Source: Galeruca laticollis (taxonomy: Eukaryota > Arthropoda > Insecta > Coleoptera > Chrysomelidae). From it: a DNA stretch of 64,000 nucleotides. Location of the stretch: assembly GCA_963921935.1 (NCBI GenBank), contig OY998175.1:206476655-206540654 (forward strand), written 5' to 3'. The stretch's first letter is position 1, and every line of letters begins with the position of its first letter. The notes under the pieces were generated by a model. It searched no databases and was not told the origin of the DNA. It saw nothing but the letters and a program-made list of their open reading frames with translations. Of this stretch, positions 1 through 12,168 are shown piece by piece. Position numbers and translations under genes: made by a program.

Positions 1-960
1 ATATTATCTTTATTAAGTAGTCAGGTACTTTCAATTTGATAAGTTTATACAACAACCCCTCGTGCCATACGGAATCAAAGGCTTTCTGTACATCTACAGT
101 GACCATAACAGCTTTTTCTTTAGCAAAAAAGCCTTCTCTGACGTAGTTGAACACACGAATAATTTGTGCTACCGTACTGTGTCCACCTCTGAATCCGTAC
201 TGCTCGAGAGGTATTATATTATTTTTATCAACGAATGTTTGTATTCTATTAAGAATGATTTTATCCATCACCTTTGCTATGTTGTTTAACAAGGAAATGG
301 GTCTGTAACTATCCACATAGCAGAGTTGTTTATTAGATTTGACGATGGGAATGACATTGGCGATTTTGAGCATATCTGGATAAATTCCGGTTTTAATAAT
401 GGAATTGGTTATGAACGTGAGTTGTACTATAGCTTTTTTGGGGAGGCTCTTGAGGAGGATGTTTGGTATACCATCCTTCCCTGGAGCTGTTTTATTTTTA
501 AGCGTAATAATTATATTATATATTTCATGAGTTGTGACTAAATTTTTCGTGTGTAAGGTGTGTGTATTGTGTAAATGATTTTGAACTGAATAAGTGATAA
601 TAGTGTGGTGTAGTGTATTTACTATGTTCTTTGTAAAGTTATTTTGAAAATACTCTCCAAAAGCTTCTGCGATATCTGATTTTTGAGTGAGTGTTTTACC
701 GTTGACAACTATTTTTGATATTTCCTGTCTATTTCCTCTCAGATTTCTTGTAACCCGCCATAGAGATTTGTCGACGAGGTGACAGCTTCTCTAAAAACGT
801 TTTCCACGTAAAATTTCTGTATTCTTTTATTAGAGTATTAATCATGTTTTGATAATATTTTAAAATTTGTCTTGTCATCTTCAGCGAATTTTGTTTTTAT
901 ATTTTATTATGTTTAAAATGTATTCAGGAATATTGTTAAAGATTTGCGGTTTAGGTTTCA
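1..960 (-). pseudogene. LINE reverse transcriptase domain, N-terminal half, degenerate
   Basis: Read on the minus strand, 60-105 encodes TVDVQKAFDSVWH, the RT motif A with its catalytic Asp, and 185-215 encodes IIPLEQYGFRGGHST, the conserved block upstream of it. Further upstream is a PISLLNNIAKVMDKI-like segment (about 260-310). The YxDD motif would lie beyond the left edge. The frame is interrupted by several stops between about 540 and 960. This would copy the element's RNA at the nicked target site; the copy here is not functional. Confidence 0.8.
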
Positions 961-970
961 GGGTGGGGTT

Positions 971-1604
971 TTATTTATTTCTGTAATGATAATATCTTGT
1001 AAATTTTGTATTATATTCGTTAAGGGTTCTGTGTGGGAAGTGGGTGAGATCGTCTGTGATGTAAATATTACAGTCTGAGTTATCGCAGAACCTTTGCAGA
1101 GTATTTACATTTGTGTTAGGGTATGTGGCATAGGAGTCCCATAGCGGATGTTTGCAATTTGAATCACCGACTATAAGAACCCTATTATGTGTTTTTGTAA
1201 TATTCAAAAAATCTAATTCAGTGAATTTAGTGTGAGGGAGGCTGTAAGCTTCAACGAGTTTGAATTTATTGTCAATTAAAAGTGAGATATGCTCAATTGA
1301 TGAATTATTTGGTTGCAGGAGTTGGAAGTTTATGTATTTTTTGATTAATACTGCGATACCACCCCCCACCGACATCCGCGGGGCGGTCTTGTCTGATAAG
1401 ACTATAATCGGGGTTTCTAAAATTCACGGATCTATTTGGTTTAAGAAATGTCTCAATTAGAAAGAAACTATCAGGTTTATGAGCATCGAGAAAATGTCTA
1501 AGAAGATGAAGTTTGTTATTTACTCCATGTACATTACAGAAAATTATTTTGAGGAAAGTTCGTTTTTGAATTCCTATATTTCCACCTACCTGTCTAGATG
1601 TCAT
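971..1604 (-). pseudogene. LINE endonuclease (EEP/APE type), frameshifted
   Basis: Two overlapping minus-strand frames (1305-1604, then 971-1375) make up one endonuclease-exonuclease-phosphatase domain. Visible signatures are FCNVHGVNNK (N-terminal Asn), FFLIETFL (catalytic Glu), VGGGIAVLIK, and VGDSNCKHPLW, the GDxN-type active-site block. A frameshift lies near 1360, at the shared VGGG. The terminal SDH motif is not evident. In the family this enzyme nicks the genomic target to prime reverse transcription. Confidence 0.8.
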
Positions 1605-1979
1605 ACTTGTCTATACCTAGAACGAAGTTATTATAAATCGTAAATTTCTCGAGCTTATTTGTGGCATTCCTCATCCCATGGATTAAGTTCGCTACCGCTC
1701 TGGTCAGTTCATCCAGGTTAACCATGGAATTCAGTTCTTTAAATTGATTATTTAAATTGGAAAACTTCGAGACATCTACTGATTGAGGGTGGGTACTTGA
1801 CTAGATTGGGGTTGATCGGTGCGGCTATGTTGATTCCCTCTAGATGCTGATTTCGGAGGCAGGCTCGGGAAGTCATCTTTTTCTGCAATCTTGTTTTTGT
1901 TCCAGGGGTTAGTTGTTGGGGCTGGCGCTGGTATATACCTTATATTTTCTTTATATTGTGTTTCATTTTTTGATCTTCC

Positions 1980-4140
1980 TTAATCAAGCCACACTCTTCT
2001 CTTCACATATTCGGTGCAGATCTCGGCTTTTGCGGGATGCTCGCCGTTACAATTTGCGCATTTAGCCGGTGATGACCTGTCTTTCGGACATTCCGGTGTA
2101 AGATGTGAAGCTGCACATTTCAGGCACCTTAATTTGAAGTTGCGTGCCCCCACAACTGGCATATGTGGCACTGAATTATCGGTTTGCTCTGCCATCTAAA
2201 TTCCCAGTTCACTCTGGTATGTTCGATTATACGCGCATTCTTATTCAAATAATCGAGTGTGGTCTTAGCGTCGGTGACTACTAAATATAATGGCCTCCCT
2301 TTAGTAGTCATACGGTATATGTCTTTAATTGTTAATTTTTACACACTGAAGTGATCTCTTCTTTAAGTTTATCAAGTTGAATGCCCTCAGTTAATCCCCT
2401 GAGAAGAAACGCATAATTTTTCTCATCTCTTCTAGAGTAGGTGTGAAATGGTGTTTTTCTGTTCTAAGAGTTAATTTCAAATTTTCAAAGTCTGCCACTT
2501 TTTTTGTAAAAATGATCGTCAAATTTGCGGTGTATTTAATTTCGAAGTTGTTTTTAATTTCCATTTTAAGTCTCTTTACCATTTGAGATGAGCAGAGACG
2601 TTACCGTCAATAACGATTGGGGGATATCCTGTATTGGTTTTTTTATTTGGGGTCTGTGCTTCTTTTTCTTTCGATTTTTTTGTGGTGTGATATTTATTAC
2701 TATGTTCATCCGATGACTCTGACATTGCATTATATTTTTGAAACTTCGTTTTTTTGCGTGGGTTCAACGGCTTGAGTTTCTTCTTCCGACATTTCTGATA
2801 ATGAATCGAATTTGTTTTCCGTACTTCTTGGCAGATTAGCTTTATTTGCTTGTTTTATCAGTGCTTCAAATTTCGTATATTTGTTTGGTTTAACGAAACC
2901 TGGTGGCGTGATATCATTAACTTTTATTTGGCTAAACTGCGGGATGGGGGTGATGGCATTCAGATCCTCATTTGGTTTTTTAGTCATATCTAGTTTTTTT
3001 ATCGTTATTTGATTAGGTCTTTTGACTAATTTTTCATACTGCGATGTAAAATTATCTCCTAAGTTACTAGGGGTGCCTTTCTCTAGATCAACTTTATTCG
3101 CCCACGTGAGACCCGGTGTGGAGTGTACCTGGGCTTGAATTATAGTTGTCTTTTGTTGATTGATTGTATTTTGCGAATCTGAGTTTTCGTCGCTCGAATG
3201 GTCGCCTATAGTATCTTCATCCATTTGATTATTATTTATGTTTGGGTTCAATTCAGTCCTCTCAGGGGTAGTCGTATTATTCGTATTGTTGTCCCTGCAA
3301 GTAGGGATAGATAAATCAAAACAGCTGTCCTGTTCTATACACCTTTTTTCGTTGTTTTCTAGACACTTGTTTGGCGTGTTTCCTAGACACTTCTCGTAAT
3401 CGGATTCTAGACACTTGTTATCGTTGGTTTCTAGACACTTGTTAGTACGTTAGGACTTGGTGTTTTCTATAATCTTTTTATCGCTAGTTTAAGTGTTCGT
3501 GTATTCTAGACACTTGTTAAGTTTATCTGTGTCCACCAATTCTAGACACTTTTTGTTCAGTTTAACAATCACTGGATTTTCGTTTATGTTAGATTTAATG
3601 TGTATTGCTTCGGGATCCTCGTCAATATACACTAGTTTAAGGAAGTTGAGGTCTGTATTTTTGGATTTTATTTGCAATTTATTTTCTCTTATTCTATTCA
3701 GCTCTGCCATATGTTTATCATGAGAGTCTATGTTAACTGCTAGTGGCCGTGGTTCGTCTTCAACATTTGGAGAAATAAAATTTGTACAAACTTTTCTTTC
3801 ACTTTTTTTTGATATGGCACTTAGTTTATCAGATTGTTTTTTATGTTTAATACTTTTAGATTCAAACGTACCTTTTCTTATTAACTTTTTAGGAGAAGTT
3901 CTCACTTTAACAGGATATTTCCTTTTAGTTTTCACGCTAATGTTAGTATCACTTTTTAAGGTAAACAACTCATGCTTTTGTGAATTCAATTTTTGAATTC
4001 CATCACGTAACCTTCGGGTGTACTCTGTGAGGTACGCAGTACCCGTAATTGAGGGAGATGATCCCGGTGAGAAATCTATATATGAAACTCTACAGTTTTC
4101 TTCTGAACAAACTCTTCCAGATTTATCGACTTTAAAAATA
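1980..4140 (-). pseudogene. LINE ORF1 (gag-like nucleic-acid-binding protein), degenerate
   Basis: The reading frame can be followed from about 4140 down to 1980 with several stops and frame changes. Order: a basic, low-complexity N-terminus (3489-4140), a run of 8-residue KCLE repeats (3325-3560), an acidic Asn-rich stretch (2730-3251), a PPIVIDG segment (about 2615), a degraded RNA-binding region, then CHICQLWGHATSNC (about 2130-2160) and CLKCAASHLTPECP / CANCNGEHPAKAEIC knuckles (2020-2110). The PRE_C2HC-plus-knuckle arrangement is that of Jockey-type ORF1. Two in-frame stops sit among the KCLE repeats (about 3455 and 3490). Confidence 0.75.
3325..3560 (-). repeat. 24-bp coding tandem repeat (KCLE repeats) inside LINE ORF1
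   Basis: On the minus strand the motif AAGTGTCTAGAA recurs. Five consecutive 24-bp units encode NKCLETND, NKCLESDY, EKCLGNTP, NKCLENNE and KRCIEQDS. Two more KCLE copies lie upstream (about 3505-3520 and 3538-3556). All seven are in the same frame as the rest of ORF1. Each unit carries one Cys. Confidence 0.85.
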
Positions 4141-4749
4141 TTTTATACTTATAATTTTCCTATACAAAAAAAGCAATAACAGCACTTTGAATATTAGCAT
4201 GGAAGTGTGCTCCAACTATTTCGATATTTAGATGAAACTTTACAGGATGATATAACTCGAAAAGTTATTGCGGTCGCAAGAAACAATCCTTAAGGGGTTC
4301 TAAAGGCCATTTAAATTTCTGAAAATATGGGTACTTTATTTTTTCCAATTTATATGGTTTTGACCTCAAAAAACCTCTAGCTCTATTCAAGAACTTTTCA
4401 ACGTTATATAATATTTGAGGTACTTGGTGTACCCTTGTGTTGTTATAACCAAAATAAGTGATCCGTTTTCGTTTTTTCAAGCAATCCATTTTATATTGTT
4501 TTTCACCCCAGAGAATATGGAAATTATGCGATGCATAAAAAAAGAGTAAAGTGTATATGCGGTGCATCCACGTGTAATGTATTTGATGGGCCACCTACTT
4601 GTCAATGTGTTTTCTAACGAAAATAATAAAAAAGTTGTATTCGAAACTTGAATAGTACTAATTCATAAAGAAGGCAGCAATCTCGCTAAAAAGCAAAATT
4701 AATTTCTATTCAAAAATATATTAACGTTGCTAATACAGAACTAGGATAC
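4141..4749. other. Intergenic, no recognised gene
   Basis: A 109-codon open frame at 4265-4594 (minus) has no motif I recognise and is rich in aromatic and basic residues; I do not support it as a gene. The rest is AT-rich with no visible structure. Confidence 0.5.
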
Positions 4750-4988
4750 GTAAACCGTATTAGGTGCTATTCTCACTATATCTAACGTCATCTTCACATC
4801 GCCTCACCGGCACCGCCAAGGTAAATATTCTTTCATTGCATGCATTGTAAGGGGGCTAAAGTGGACATGATGGTGTAATGTGATTACGTTCATTGCTTAC
4901 AATGTAAGAATATTTTCCTTGACGGTGCTGATGCGACGACGAGAGAGTGACGTTTCGTATAGTGAGTATCGCGCCTTAAACGGTTTAC
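4750..4988. mobile_element. Palindromic MITE (foldback), 239 bp
   Basis: Starts GTAAACCG and ends CGGTTTAC. The first 31 bp and the reverse complement of the last 31 bp agree at most positions (both end CTCACTATA), and the pairing continues inward for about 50 bp more through a CACCG(C/T)CAAGG segment and an ATTGTAAG segment. The loop is a short central region near 4855-4905. No coding capacity. The target duplication is not clear; TA at 4747-4748 and 4991-4992 is possible with a small offset. Confidence 0.8.
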
Positions 4989-7686
4989 ATTACAATACGC
5001 GGCGAATTCACATACGCATATACACTACACATTCTTTAGACGAATAAAGAAGATAGCTGTAAACACATGCTCAATTTTTAGTTATTCAGCTAAAGCCTGT
5101 GTTTCTATATTCTTCTAAGAAAGTGCAGCATTTCTGTCCATCTACCGAGATCCATGTCTGTTGATTGGAGATTTACTAACGACATTAATTTGAACAAGTA
5201 TATATACCAAACAACCAACCAAACTATAATGCTGAAATTTTATAACTATTCGGCTAGGGTAGTAGTCTTACGAAATACTTGAACATCGGTATTCTGTATA
5301 TCAATAGCCAAAGTAATTAAAGCGTCAGGGATGCCACTAATTCGATAACAGGCTGCTCTAACACTCCTTATTCTTGCTCTCAACGTGTGTCACTGGGCTG
5401 TTTTACAGTAAATGATCCCAAATAATCGATTAGCATTTTCATGGATTAGTAGAAGCTGAAAACATTGTGAAGAATCTATGAAGCCTGCCTTTATACCCGG
5501 CGCCCTGTGCAAATTCTTATATTATTCTAGATTAGATCCCAACTATCTCCACAAAGTAATTTTTTTATGTAGTTCTATAAGTATGATGGTTTCTTCTACA
5601 AATAATACCTTATTTTGTATTTGAATCCTCACAAACCACTCTCTGTCATTGTTATACCTTCTCAGTGACCCGCTCTATGACTATTATCGCACAAAAACGA
5701 AAGCTTCGGCGTGATGAAAACGATACGGTCTTTGGCATAAGAGAGTTTTTTATCCGATTTTCGCAGTGGATCGATAAGTATGCTAAAATAAAACGCATAT
5801 ACGGAATTGCTAGAGAAGAGCGAATTCTCTTTGAAAAATTTTTATCTGCTATCTGTAAAACAGGTAAATTTCTTGGAAATAATATTGGATACAAAAAGTT
5901 TATTGAAAATGTATGGATTGGAACAAAAATACCAATATTACGTAGAAATAATGTTTACGAGTTTACGACATACTTTCTAATCGAAATCACTAAAAAGTTT
6001 CGCTAAGAAATGCAACTACTTAATTTCATCAACAGGAATCGTTCACGCCCTCCGTAACAAAAGGTGAAATAATACATCAAATAATATTCCTTGTCCGAAA
6101 CTATGCTTCTATGACGATTTTGATAACAATTTATAAATATATAGTAATATTATCAGAAAAAAAATTAAAACTTCAAATTTAACGCCTTATAACTTATTCC
6201 ACAGCAATATTTTATCAACGTATATTTGGTTCTATCACCATATTTTGGTCCAAATATTAGAATCGCTCGGTATTAGTATGAATAATTACTCTACACGATT
6301 TCTCTGATTTTGGAGATAAACTGATATTGTTGTTTGTTATTTCATGATAGATTAAATACTTGAATGTAAAAATTCTCAGCTGACTGCAATATTGTCATAT
6401 TTTCTATGCAGACTAATTATTTTTTTTTATTAATGGCTGCTGTGTCCTATTTGAGAAGCAGACAAATCATAATCAAAACATGTCAAGTCAAACATATCAC
6501 GTCTTCCATTAAATGTTAAACGTCATATTATGTTTAACCACACGACCCTTGATGTTTGACATGACATTTGACGTGACGTATGTATTCTGCCACAATTATC
6601 ATTTATTTTATTCTCAATAACTCAAAATATGTTTTTTATTATTTTCAGAGATCCCAAAAAAACAAAAGCATCTTAACGAAACGATTCAAGACGTTCGATT
6701 GTCCACACACAGATTGATCCACTATTACAACTTCACCGTCATCTAACAAAGTTAATATAATTCGGTTGTTGCAACCGTTGGTTAATTACGAGCCTCTCGC
6801 CCCTTTTAACCATCAAAGTTGCCTGATTATACTTATAATGATGACAAAAGCGCTTAATAAGAAACTAGATAAAATAAACTTACGATGTCTGTTCGAATAA
6901 AACGGTATGTAAATATACAAGGTTTGTTCAAATGAAATGTGTTTATTGTTTCAAAATTTCAAATTCGATTCAAAATGTGGTGATGTTCCGTCCTCTCAAT
7001 CATAAATAACCTTTATGAAATTCTTTTAACCATGGTGTGATGAGTTTTATTTAGTGTCTCTATTTCCCAGAGCAGAGCTGAATGAAGCGTGACGTGGCAA
7101 CAGGATGGAATAGTCTTATTTTATCTGATAAATTAAAATATTTCCCTCTTAGAGTGATTTAGATGCTATAATATTTCAAGAAAATGTTTTAAATGCAAGC
7201 AAAATGTTCAAATGAGAGCGTTACAGGATTTATATATCTTCGTAATTGCAGGGTAAGCAAAATATCCAAATTCAGATTTTCTGGCAGAAATGGAAAATAC
7301 GCACTGCGTTTAATTGGCAGAAATGCTACCAATTTTGTTTCTACGTTCCCAAACTAGACTATTCGCTCACAAATTTCAGCCACCACTAAAGGACAATCCT
7401 CAAAATATGATTCAAGACAAAACCGGAATAGATAGGAAAAGATCTCTACACCATTGTTTGATCTAATTTCTGGATTATCCTTTCAAATGTTTGATGCTGT
7501 AAATAATTTTAATCAACTTCAATATCAACATTGTAAAAGTTTTGGATGAGTCATTTGGGCAAATACAGCCATAAAAAATAATGAAATACATTTGAAATGA
7601 CAATTCACCTTCCCCTTTTTGAAAAATTTTGATTATAGCGTAATGAACAGTATATATTTTCTCAAAACTAGTACATTTGAAAGATT
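4989..7686. other. AT-rich intergenic region
   Basis: No gene is recognised apart from one unassigned open frame at 5665-6006. A weak composite palindrome lies at 6479-6590: a central GTTAAAC/GTTTAAC hairpin, with a CATGTCAAGTCAAACAT-like arm facing ATGTTTGACATGACA. Confidence 0.5.
5665..6006 (+). CDS. Unrecognised open frame, 113 codons
   Basis: The frame begins MTRSMTIIAQKRKLRRD and is basic and helical in character, with no membrane segment, zinc motif or transposase signature I can see. There is no neighbouring homologous fragment, no clear polyadenylation signal and no splice context that I can identify. It may be an exon, a transposon remnant or chance. Low confidence. Confidence 0.15.
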   Translation: MTRSMTIIAQKRKLRRDENDTVFGIREFFIRFSQWIDKYAKIKRIYGIAREERILFEKFLSAICKTGKFLGNNIGYKKFIENVWIGTKIPILRRNNVYEFTTYFLIEITKKFR

Positions 7687-8397
7687 AGCTTTCTATAACA
7701 AATGGAAAGTTGTTTTTATTGTAATAACGTTTTTCTTCCAGTCTACCAGGCGAGATTTTTAAAATTGTATTTTTTACCAATTTTGAATAAACAGTTTATT
7801 TAACAGACTTTGATTGGTTTTACGATGAGCTCCAATTTAAAATATATTGATAAATTTTTGTAAATAAAAGTAAAAATAACCTTCAGGCTTCCTCTTCCTA
7901 TAGCCAAAACTGTATACCAATCATCCGCGTAAAATAGCGGCCCTTGTTTTCGAAAAATTACCCATCATCCACGATTAGTTAGGCCTTTGTAAACAGCTTA
8001 CATTCCTAAGATATTTTTGACTGGACTTTTCTTGAATAACAGCTTTCTATAAAAAATGGAAATTGGTTTTTATGATAATAATGTTTTTCTTCCAGTCTAC
8101 CGACCAGACGTGATTTTTAAAATTGTATTTTTTACGAATTTTGAATAAACAGTTTATTTAACAGCCTTTCATTTATTTTACGATAAGCTCCAATTTAAAA
8201 TATATTGATAAATTTTTGTTAATAAAAGTAAAAAAAACCTCCAGTCTTCCTCTTCCTATATCCAAAATTTTATACGAATCATCCGCGTAAAATAGCGGCC
8301 CTTGTTTTCGAAAAATTACCCATCATCCACTATTAGTTAGACCTTTGTAAACAGCTTACATTCCTAAGATATTTTTGACTGGACTTTTCTTTGAATA
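7687..8397. repeat. Direct tandem duplication, 354-bp unit, two copies
   Basis: Copy 1 spans 7687-8040 and copy 2 spans 8041 to about 8397. Both start AGCTTTCTATAA and contain GAATAAACAGTTTATTTAAC, CATCCGCGTAAAATAGCGGC and ATTCCTAAGATATTTTTGAC. They differ by scattered substitutions and small indels. The boundary is exact: copy 2 begins at the base after copy 1 ends. There is no third copy; after 8400 the sequence diverges. No open frame is shared. Confidence 0.9.
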
Positions 8398-8666
8398 ACA
8401 GGTTTATGGGAAACAGAAGGGTGATGACGAACTTTTTTGAGACATGGTCGAATTTTGTTCATATTTTTTTAGTACTAGCTCCTGAGTCACTAATGCCCTT
8501 TTGTACCAGAATTAAGTTTAAAAATAACCACCTGTTGGTTCTAATAATCCTTAGTTCCGATTCTAGCTCTAGCATAGACATGGAAAATAACAGACATGCG
8601 CGTGGAGCCTCACAAAGTGCAACACAGAGGGGACGAGATAAGTGATATGAAAGCCTTTTTTACAAA

Positions 8667-8680
8667 CATAACTGAACATA
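8667..8680. repeat. Target-site duplication, left copy (second LINE)
   Basis: CATAACTGAACATA, identical to 12938-12951, flanks the minus-strand LINE at its 3' end. Confidence 0.85.
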
Positions 8681-8862
8681 GATATATAGATAGTTTATTG
8701 TCCATAAGATAAATCTTTTCACAAGGGTTCGGTACAAAATTTCAAGAGAGAAATTAAGATAATTCGAAAAAAATTAAGACATAGAACTGATTTGTAAATT
8801 AATAAAAAAGTTAAGATAAAAACCAACATATATAATATGTGTGTACTTCATGATAAAGCCAA

Positions 8863-9417
8863 TCATTCACCATGTGCAAACGCTCGCAGCTTTAATATAC
8901 TGATAATGCTATGAGCTAATTTAGTAAGCTCAAATAATCCGTTTCGTGTATTATTAATATTAAGGTAGTGTATCAGATTATCAATATTATGAACATACTG
9001 AAAAAAACTATTTTTTGTTAGAGGGCTGCAAATGTGACATTCAAAAAGCATATGATGTAATGACTCCGGGGAATCCATATTACAGACAGTGCAATTCTCA
9101 GTGCTGTTGATAATATAAAAACTTCCTTTAAAAGACAATTTTAAAAATGTTTTACTGCAGGTTCTAAGTTGCGCTATTATTCTGGTTATATAAATGTGTG
9201 CGGGTGTTTGCAAATAACTGCTATTTTCACCAATTAGTAACTGTGAGTATAGTAAAGAGTTACTAGAAGCAACCATTCTGTTTATGTCACTATCAAGCAG
9301 TAGTTTTCGAAATTTGTCTAGAATACGTCTATCTAAACTACGTACATTTGTACTTAAATAATCTTCCCATAGACACTCACATTGCGCATAAATAAACCAT
9401 TCTTTAAGCTGTGTCAC
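8863..9417 (-). pseudogene. LINE ORF2 C-terminal domain with Cys/His zinc motif
   Basis: A 184-codon open stretch begins MTQLKEWFIYAQCE and contains CTVCNMDSPESLHHMLFEC, the CxxC...H...C motif found near the end of many LINE ORF2 proteins (RNA binding). It is separated from the RT frame by one stop at about 9420. Upstream continuity with the 9424-9858 frame is clear (same element, thumb region). Confidence 0.8.
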
Positions 9418-9423
9418 CCAATT

Positions 9424-10845
9424 TTACTTTGAACTATTATCAGATGCTAACTGAGCAAGTCGATTGAAACAAATTTTTGAAAGTCTTGAAGAGTTCATTC
9501 CTTTGAGTTTGTTTAACCAAAGTAGGGCATGTTTGGTAACAACCGTTGACAAATGATCAGAACTTGTTTCCAAGCGTACAATGTAATCTGGGGTATTCTT
9601 TGACAGACTTAGGAGTTTTTTGAAATACTTTACCTGTACACGCTCTATAATATCAGTGTAACGCAGACCCCATACACCAATTCCAAAAGAAAGAGAAGAT
9701 GAAATAATTGAATTATATAGATTGATCCGCGATTCCCAAGTATTCATTTTTGACCGACACATTATATCTATTACTGCTCCAATGGCCCGATTAGATTTGA
9801 TTTTAGAATTCTTAGCCATTGTGCAAAACAAGGCTGTGGAGGAGAAATCAACACCCAAGTAAGTAAACTGCTATACTGTTTCCAAACAATATCCACTATA
9901 ATGAAATTTTTTATTGTAATTATGTACATGGCCACTTTTGCGAATATCATTACTTTTGTTTTATCGGTATTGACTACAAGTATGTTATCAAAGCAATAAG
10001 ACTCAAGTACCTTTAGTTTTCGCTCTATATCAATTGGAGAGTCGCCAAGGATAACTATATCATCTGCGTATTGAAGCATTAATACGTCGTTGTTACCGTC
10101 AATAGTGAGTCCATTACGATTTTTTGAGCGAAAATAATCTTCAATGTCAGATATGAAAATAGAAAAAATTAGGGGACTAAGTGATTCTCCTTGCAAGACA
10201 CCTTCCGAGATGTTGTATTTTTTACTGTATAAGTTTTGTTACTTGATTGAGAATGTTGCTTTGTCATATATATGTTTTAGTATCCGAATGTGTTTAGAAC
10301 TAATCCCAAATTTATGAAGTTCCAACCAAATAAGTTTATGATCTCTATACTGTCAAATGCTCTTTTGAGGTCTATAAAGACAGCAAACACTTTCCTGCGC
10401 TTAAGTCTAAAAGTGATTTGCAAGATCGAGGTTAAAATGAAAATATTATCTAAACAGCCTCTGTCTTTTCGGAAGCCATATTGTGTTTCTGGAAGGATGG
10501 AATTATATCTTCACACCAGCTGGACAGACGATTTAGTAAAATAAGTGTGAATACTTTAACGCAGCAATTGATTAGCGATATACTACGATATTTGTTTGGA
10601 TCATCTAAGGGTCCTTCCTTGTGAAGCATTGTTAGAATTGTGTCACACCAGCCAAGTGGATTTTTTTCTGATTCTAATATGTACAAGCGCCAATTTTGTG
10701 GTAAGTGTTTCACAAACTCATAGGTTATGCTATCCCTACCAGGAGCCTTACTATCTTTACACACCAACAGGGATTGATCAAGTTCTGAGAGTGTTATAGG
10801 TGAATCCAGAAACTCATTTCCAACGCCAAAAAAAACTGATATCAA
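9424..10845 (-). pseudogene. LINE ORF2 reverse transcriptase, frameshifted
   Basis: Minus-strand motifs in order: APGRDSITYEFVKHLP (about 10730), YRSISLINCCVK (about 10570), FIDLKRAFDSI (motif A, about 10340-10375), LQGESLSPLIFSIF (motif B, about 10150-10195) and MLQYADDIVILG (motif C, about 10050-10075). These are spread over three frames, so at least two frameshifts are present. All catalytic Asp residues are still encoded. Confidence 0.85.
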
Positions 10846-11397
10846 ATTTAACCATAATTGTAGTTAAGTGGTCGTAAAATGATTCCCATTCCGCGATTGA
10901 TAACGGACAGAATTTATTTCTGCGCCTGAATAAGTTTATTATTTTCCAAAACTCTGACTGATTTCTAGTATTGGAAAGAGCAACCATAACATTATTTTCA
11001 CACACTTGTTTCTTTTTTGAAATTAGCTTATATTATTTTTTTATAGTAATGTAATTCGTTTTATATGGTTCTGAAAACCCATACGTTTTGCACTCTTTTA
11101 ATTTAATTTTTACTTGAGTTTTGAGCTCTCTACATTCAACATCAAACCAAGAGTTACGAGGATGTTTTTGTTTATTACTAATTTTTTTCGTTGAAAACAG
11201 ACCTACATTCTTTGCTACATACAAAATACTTGAACAAAGATCAATATACAAAATATCTACATCTCCACACATACCTACATTCGGCAAGTGCTGAATTGAC
11301 ATAATTAAATCTACGGTTTTAGTATTGTCCCATTTCAGGCTAGTGAATGAGGATGAAAATGCAATGTTAGGCTCATTCCTTATTAAAGGGCCGAAAG

Positions 11398-12168
11398 TCA
11401 AAAGTACTGGGAAGTGTCTGACAAATATTGATCATCTAGTACACTAAATTTGTCAACAAAATATAGTTTATCATTACAACAGAAACATTGATCAATAACA
11501 CTTTGCCCCAAGGCATTACAAAAAGTTAAATTTGCAGGTCTATCAGCATCAACATGACCATTTACTAATGAAAAGTTTCTAATAGACATAAATTCAAGAA
11601 GATAGCGACATTGAGCATTACTCATCTTGTCGTGACTTAACATGTCAGGAAAAAACTGAGTATTTGTTACAGTCTCTTCAGGGATCTCACTAAGTTCTGC
11701 GATTCGATCATTAAAGTCTCCAATTATGAAACTTATACGGCCGGAATATTTTTCCAGTATCACATCAAGTGAAACTCCAAAAGTTTCTAATAATTCACTG
11801 TAGTTACTTCTCGGTGGAATGTACACAGGGCAAACAATGAACTGAAGAGAAGACATTATTGTAAACTGATATATAAGCCACCAAGGAGAAGTTTCCAGGA
11901 GTCTTGGGATGTAACTATTTTTGTAGAATATGGCTAGGCCTCCCTTAGCACGTCCTAATGACTTCTCCCTAATGGCTTTGGAGTAAACAGCAGTGTAATT
12001 ATTACGTATAAGATTTAGTACTTCCATATCAGTAGCCTTCCACGTTTCACATAAACATATGAAATCATATTGCACATGCTTGTCTTCAACGGGAAAATTG
12101 TTGAGATTTTTAAATCCCTGCACATTCGAGAGAACTAATCTAACACTGCGTTGGTTGCCCAAGAGCAC
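11398..12168 (-). pseudogene. LINE ORF2 endonuclease domain
   Basis: The open frame of 256 codons contains RLVLSNVQGFKN (Asn), FICLCETWK (Glu), AKGGLAIFYK and FIIGDFNDRI. The terminal SDHFPV motif is broken: a single missing base near 11410 changes the frame so that SDT reads instead, and HFPVLLTFGPL continues in the next frame (11033-11401). Family role: target-site nicking. Confidence 0.85.

Larger units (their letters stand above)
1..4140 (-). mobile_element. Jockey-like non-LTR retrotransposon (LINE), partial
   Basis: On the minus strand the order is ORF1 (gag-like, zinc knuckles), apurinic-type endonuclease, then reverse transcriptase, which runs off the left edge. The paired PRE_C2HC-like segment and CCHC knuckles in ORF1 are typical of the Jockey group. 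Frames are broken throughout, so the copy is dead. No poly(A) tail is visible because the 3' end lies outside the window. The 5' limit is put where the ORF1 frame meets a stop near 4140; no ATG is in frame there, so the true 5' end may be missing. Confidence 0.85.

Noticed and set aside
4265..4594. 109-codon open frame next to the Jockey-like LINE.
   Set aside because: No recognisable motif, and it is not continuous with ORF1.
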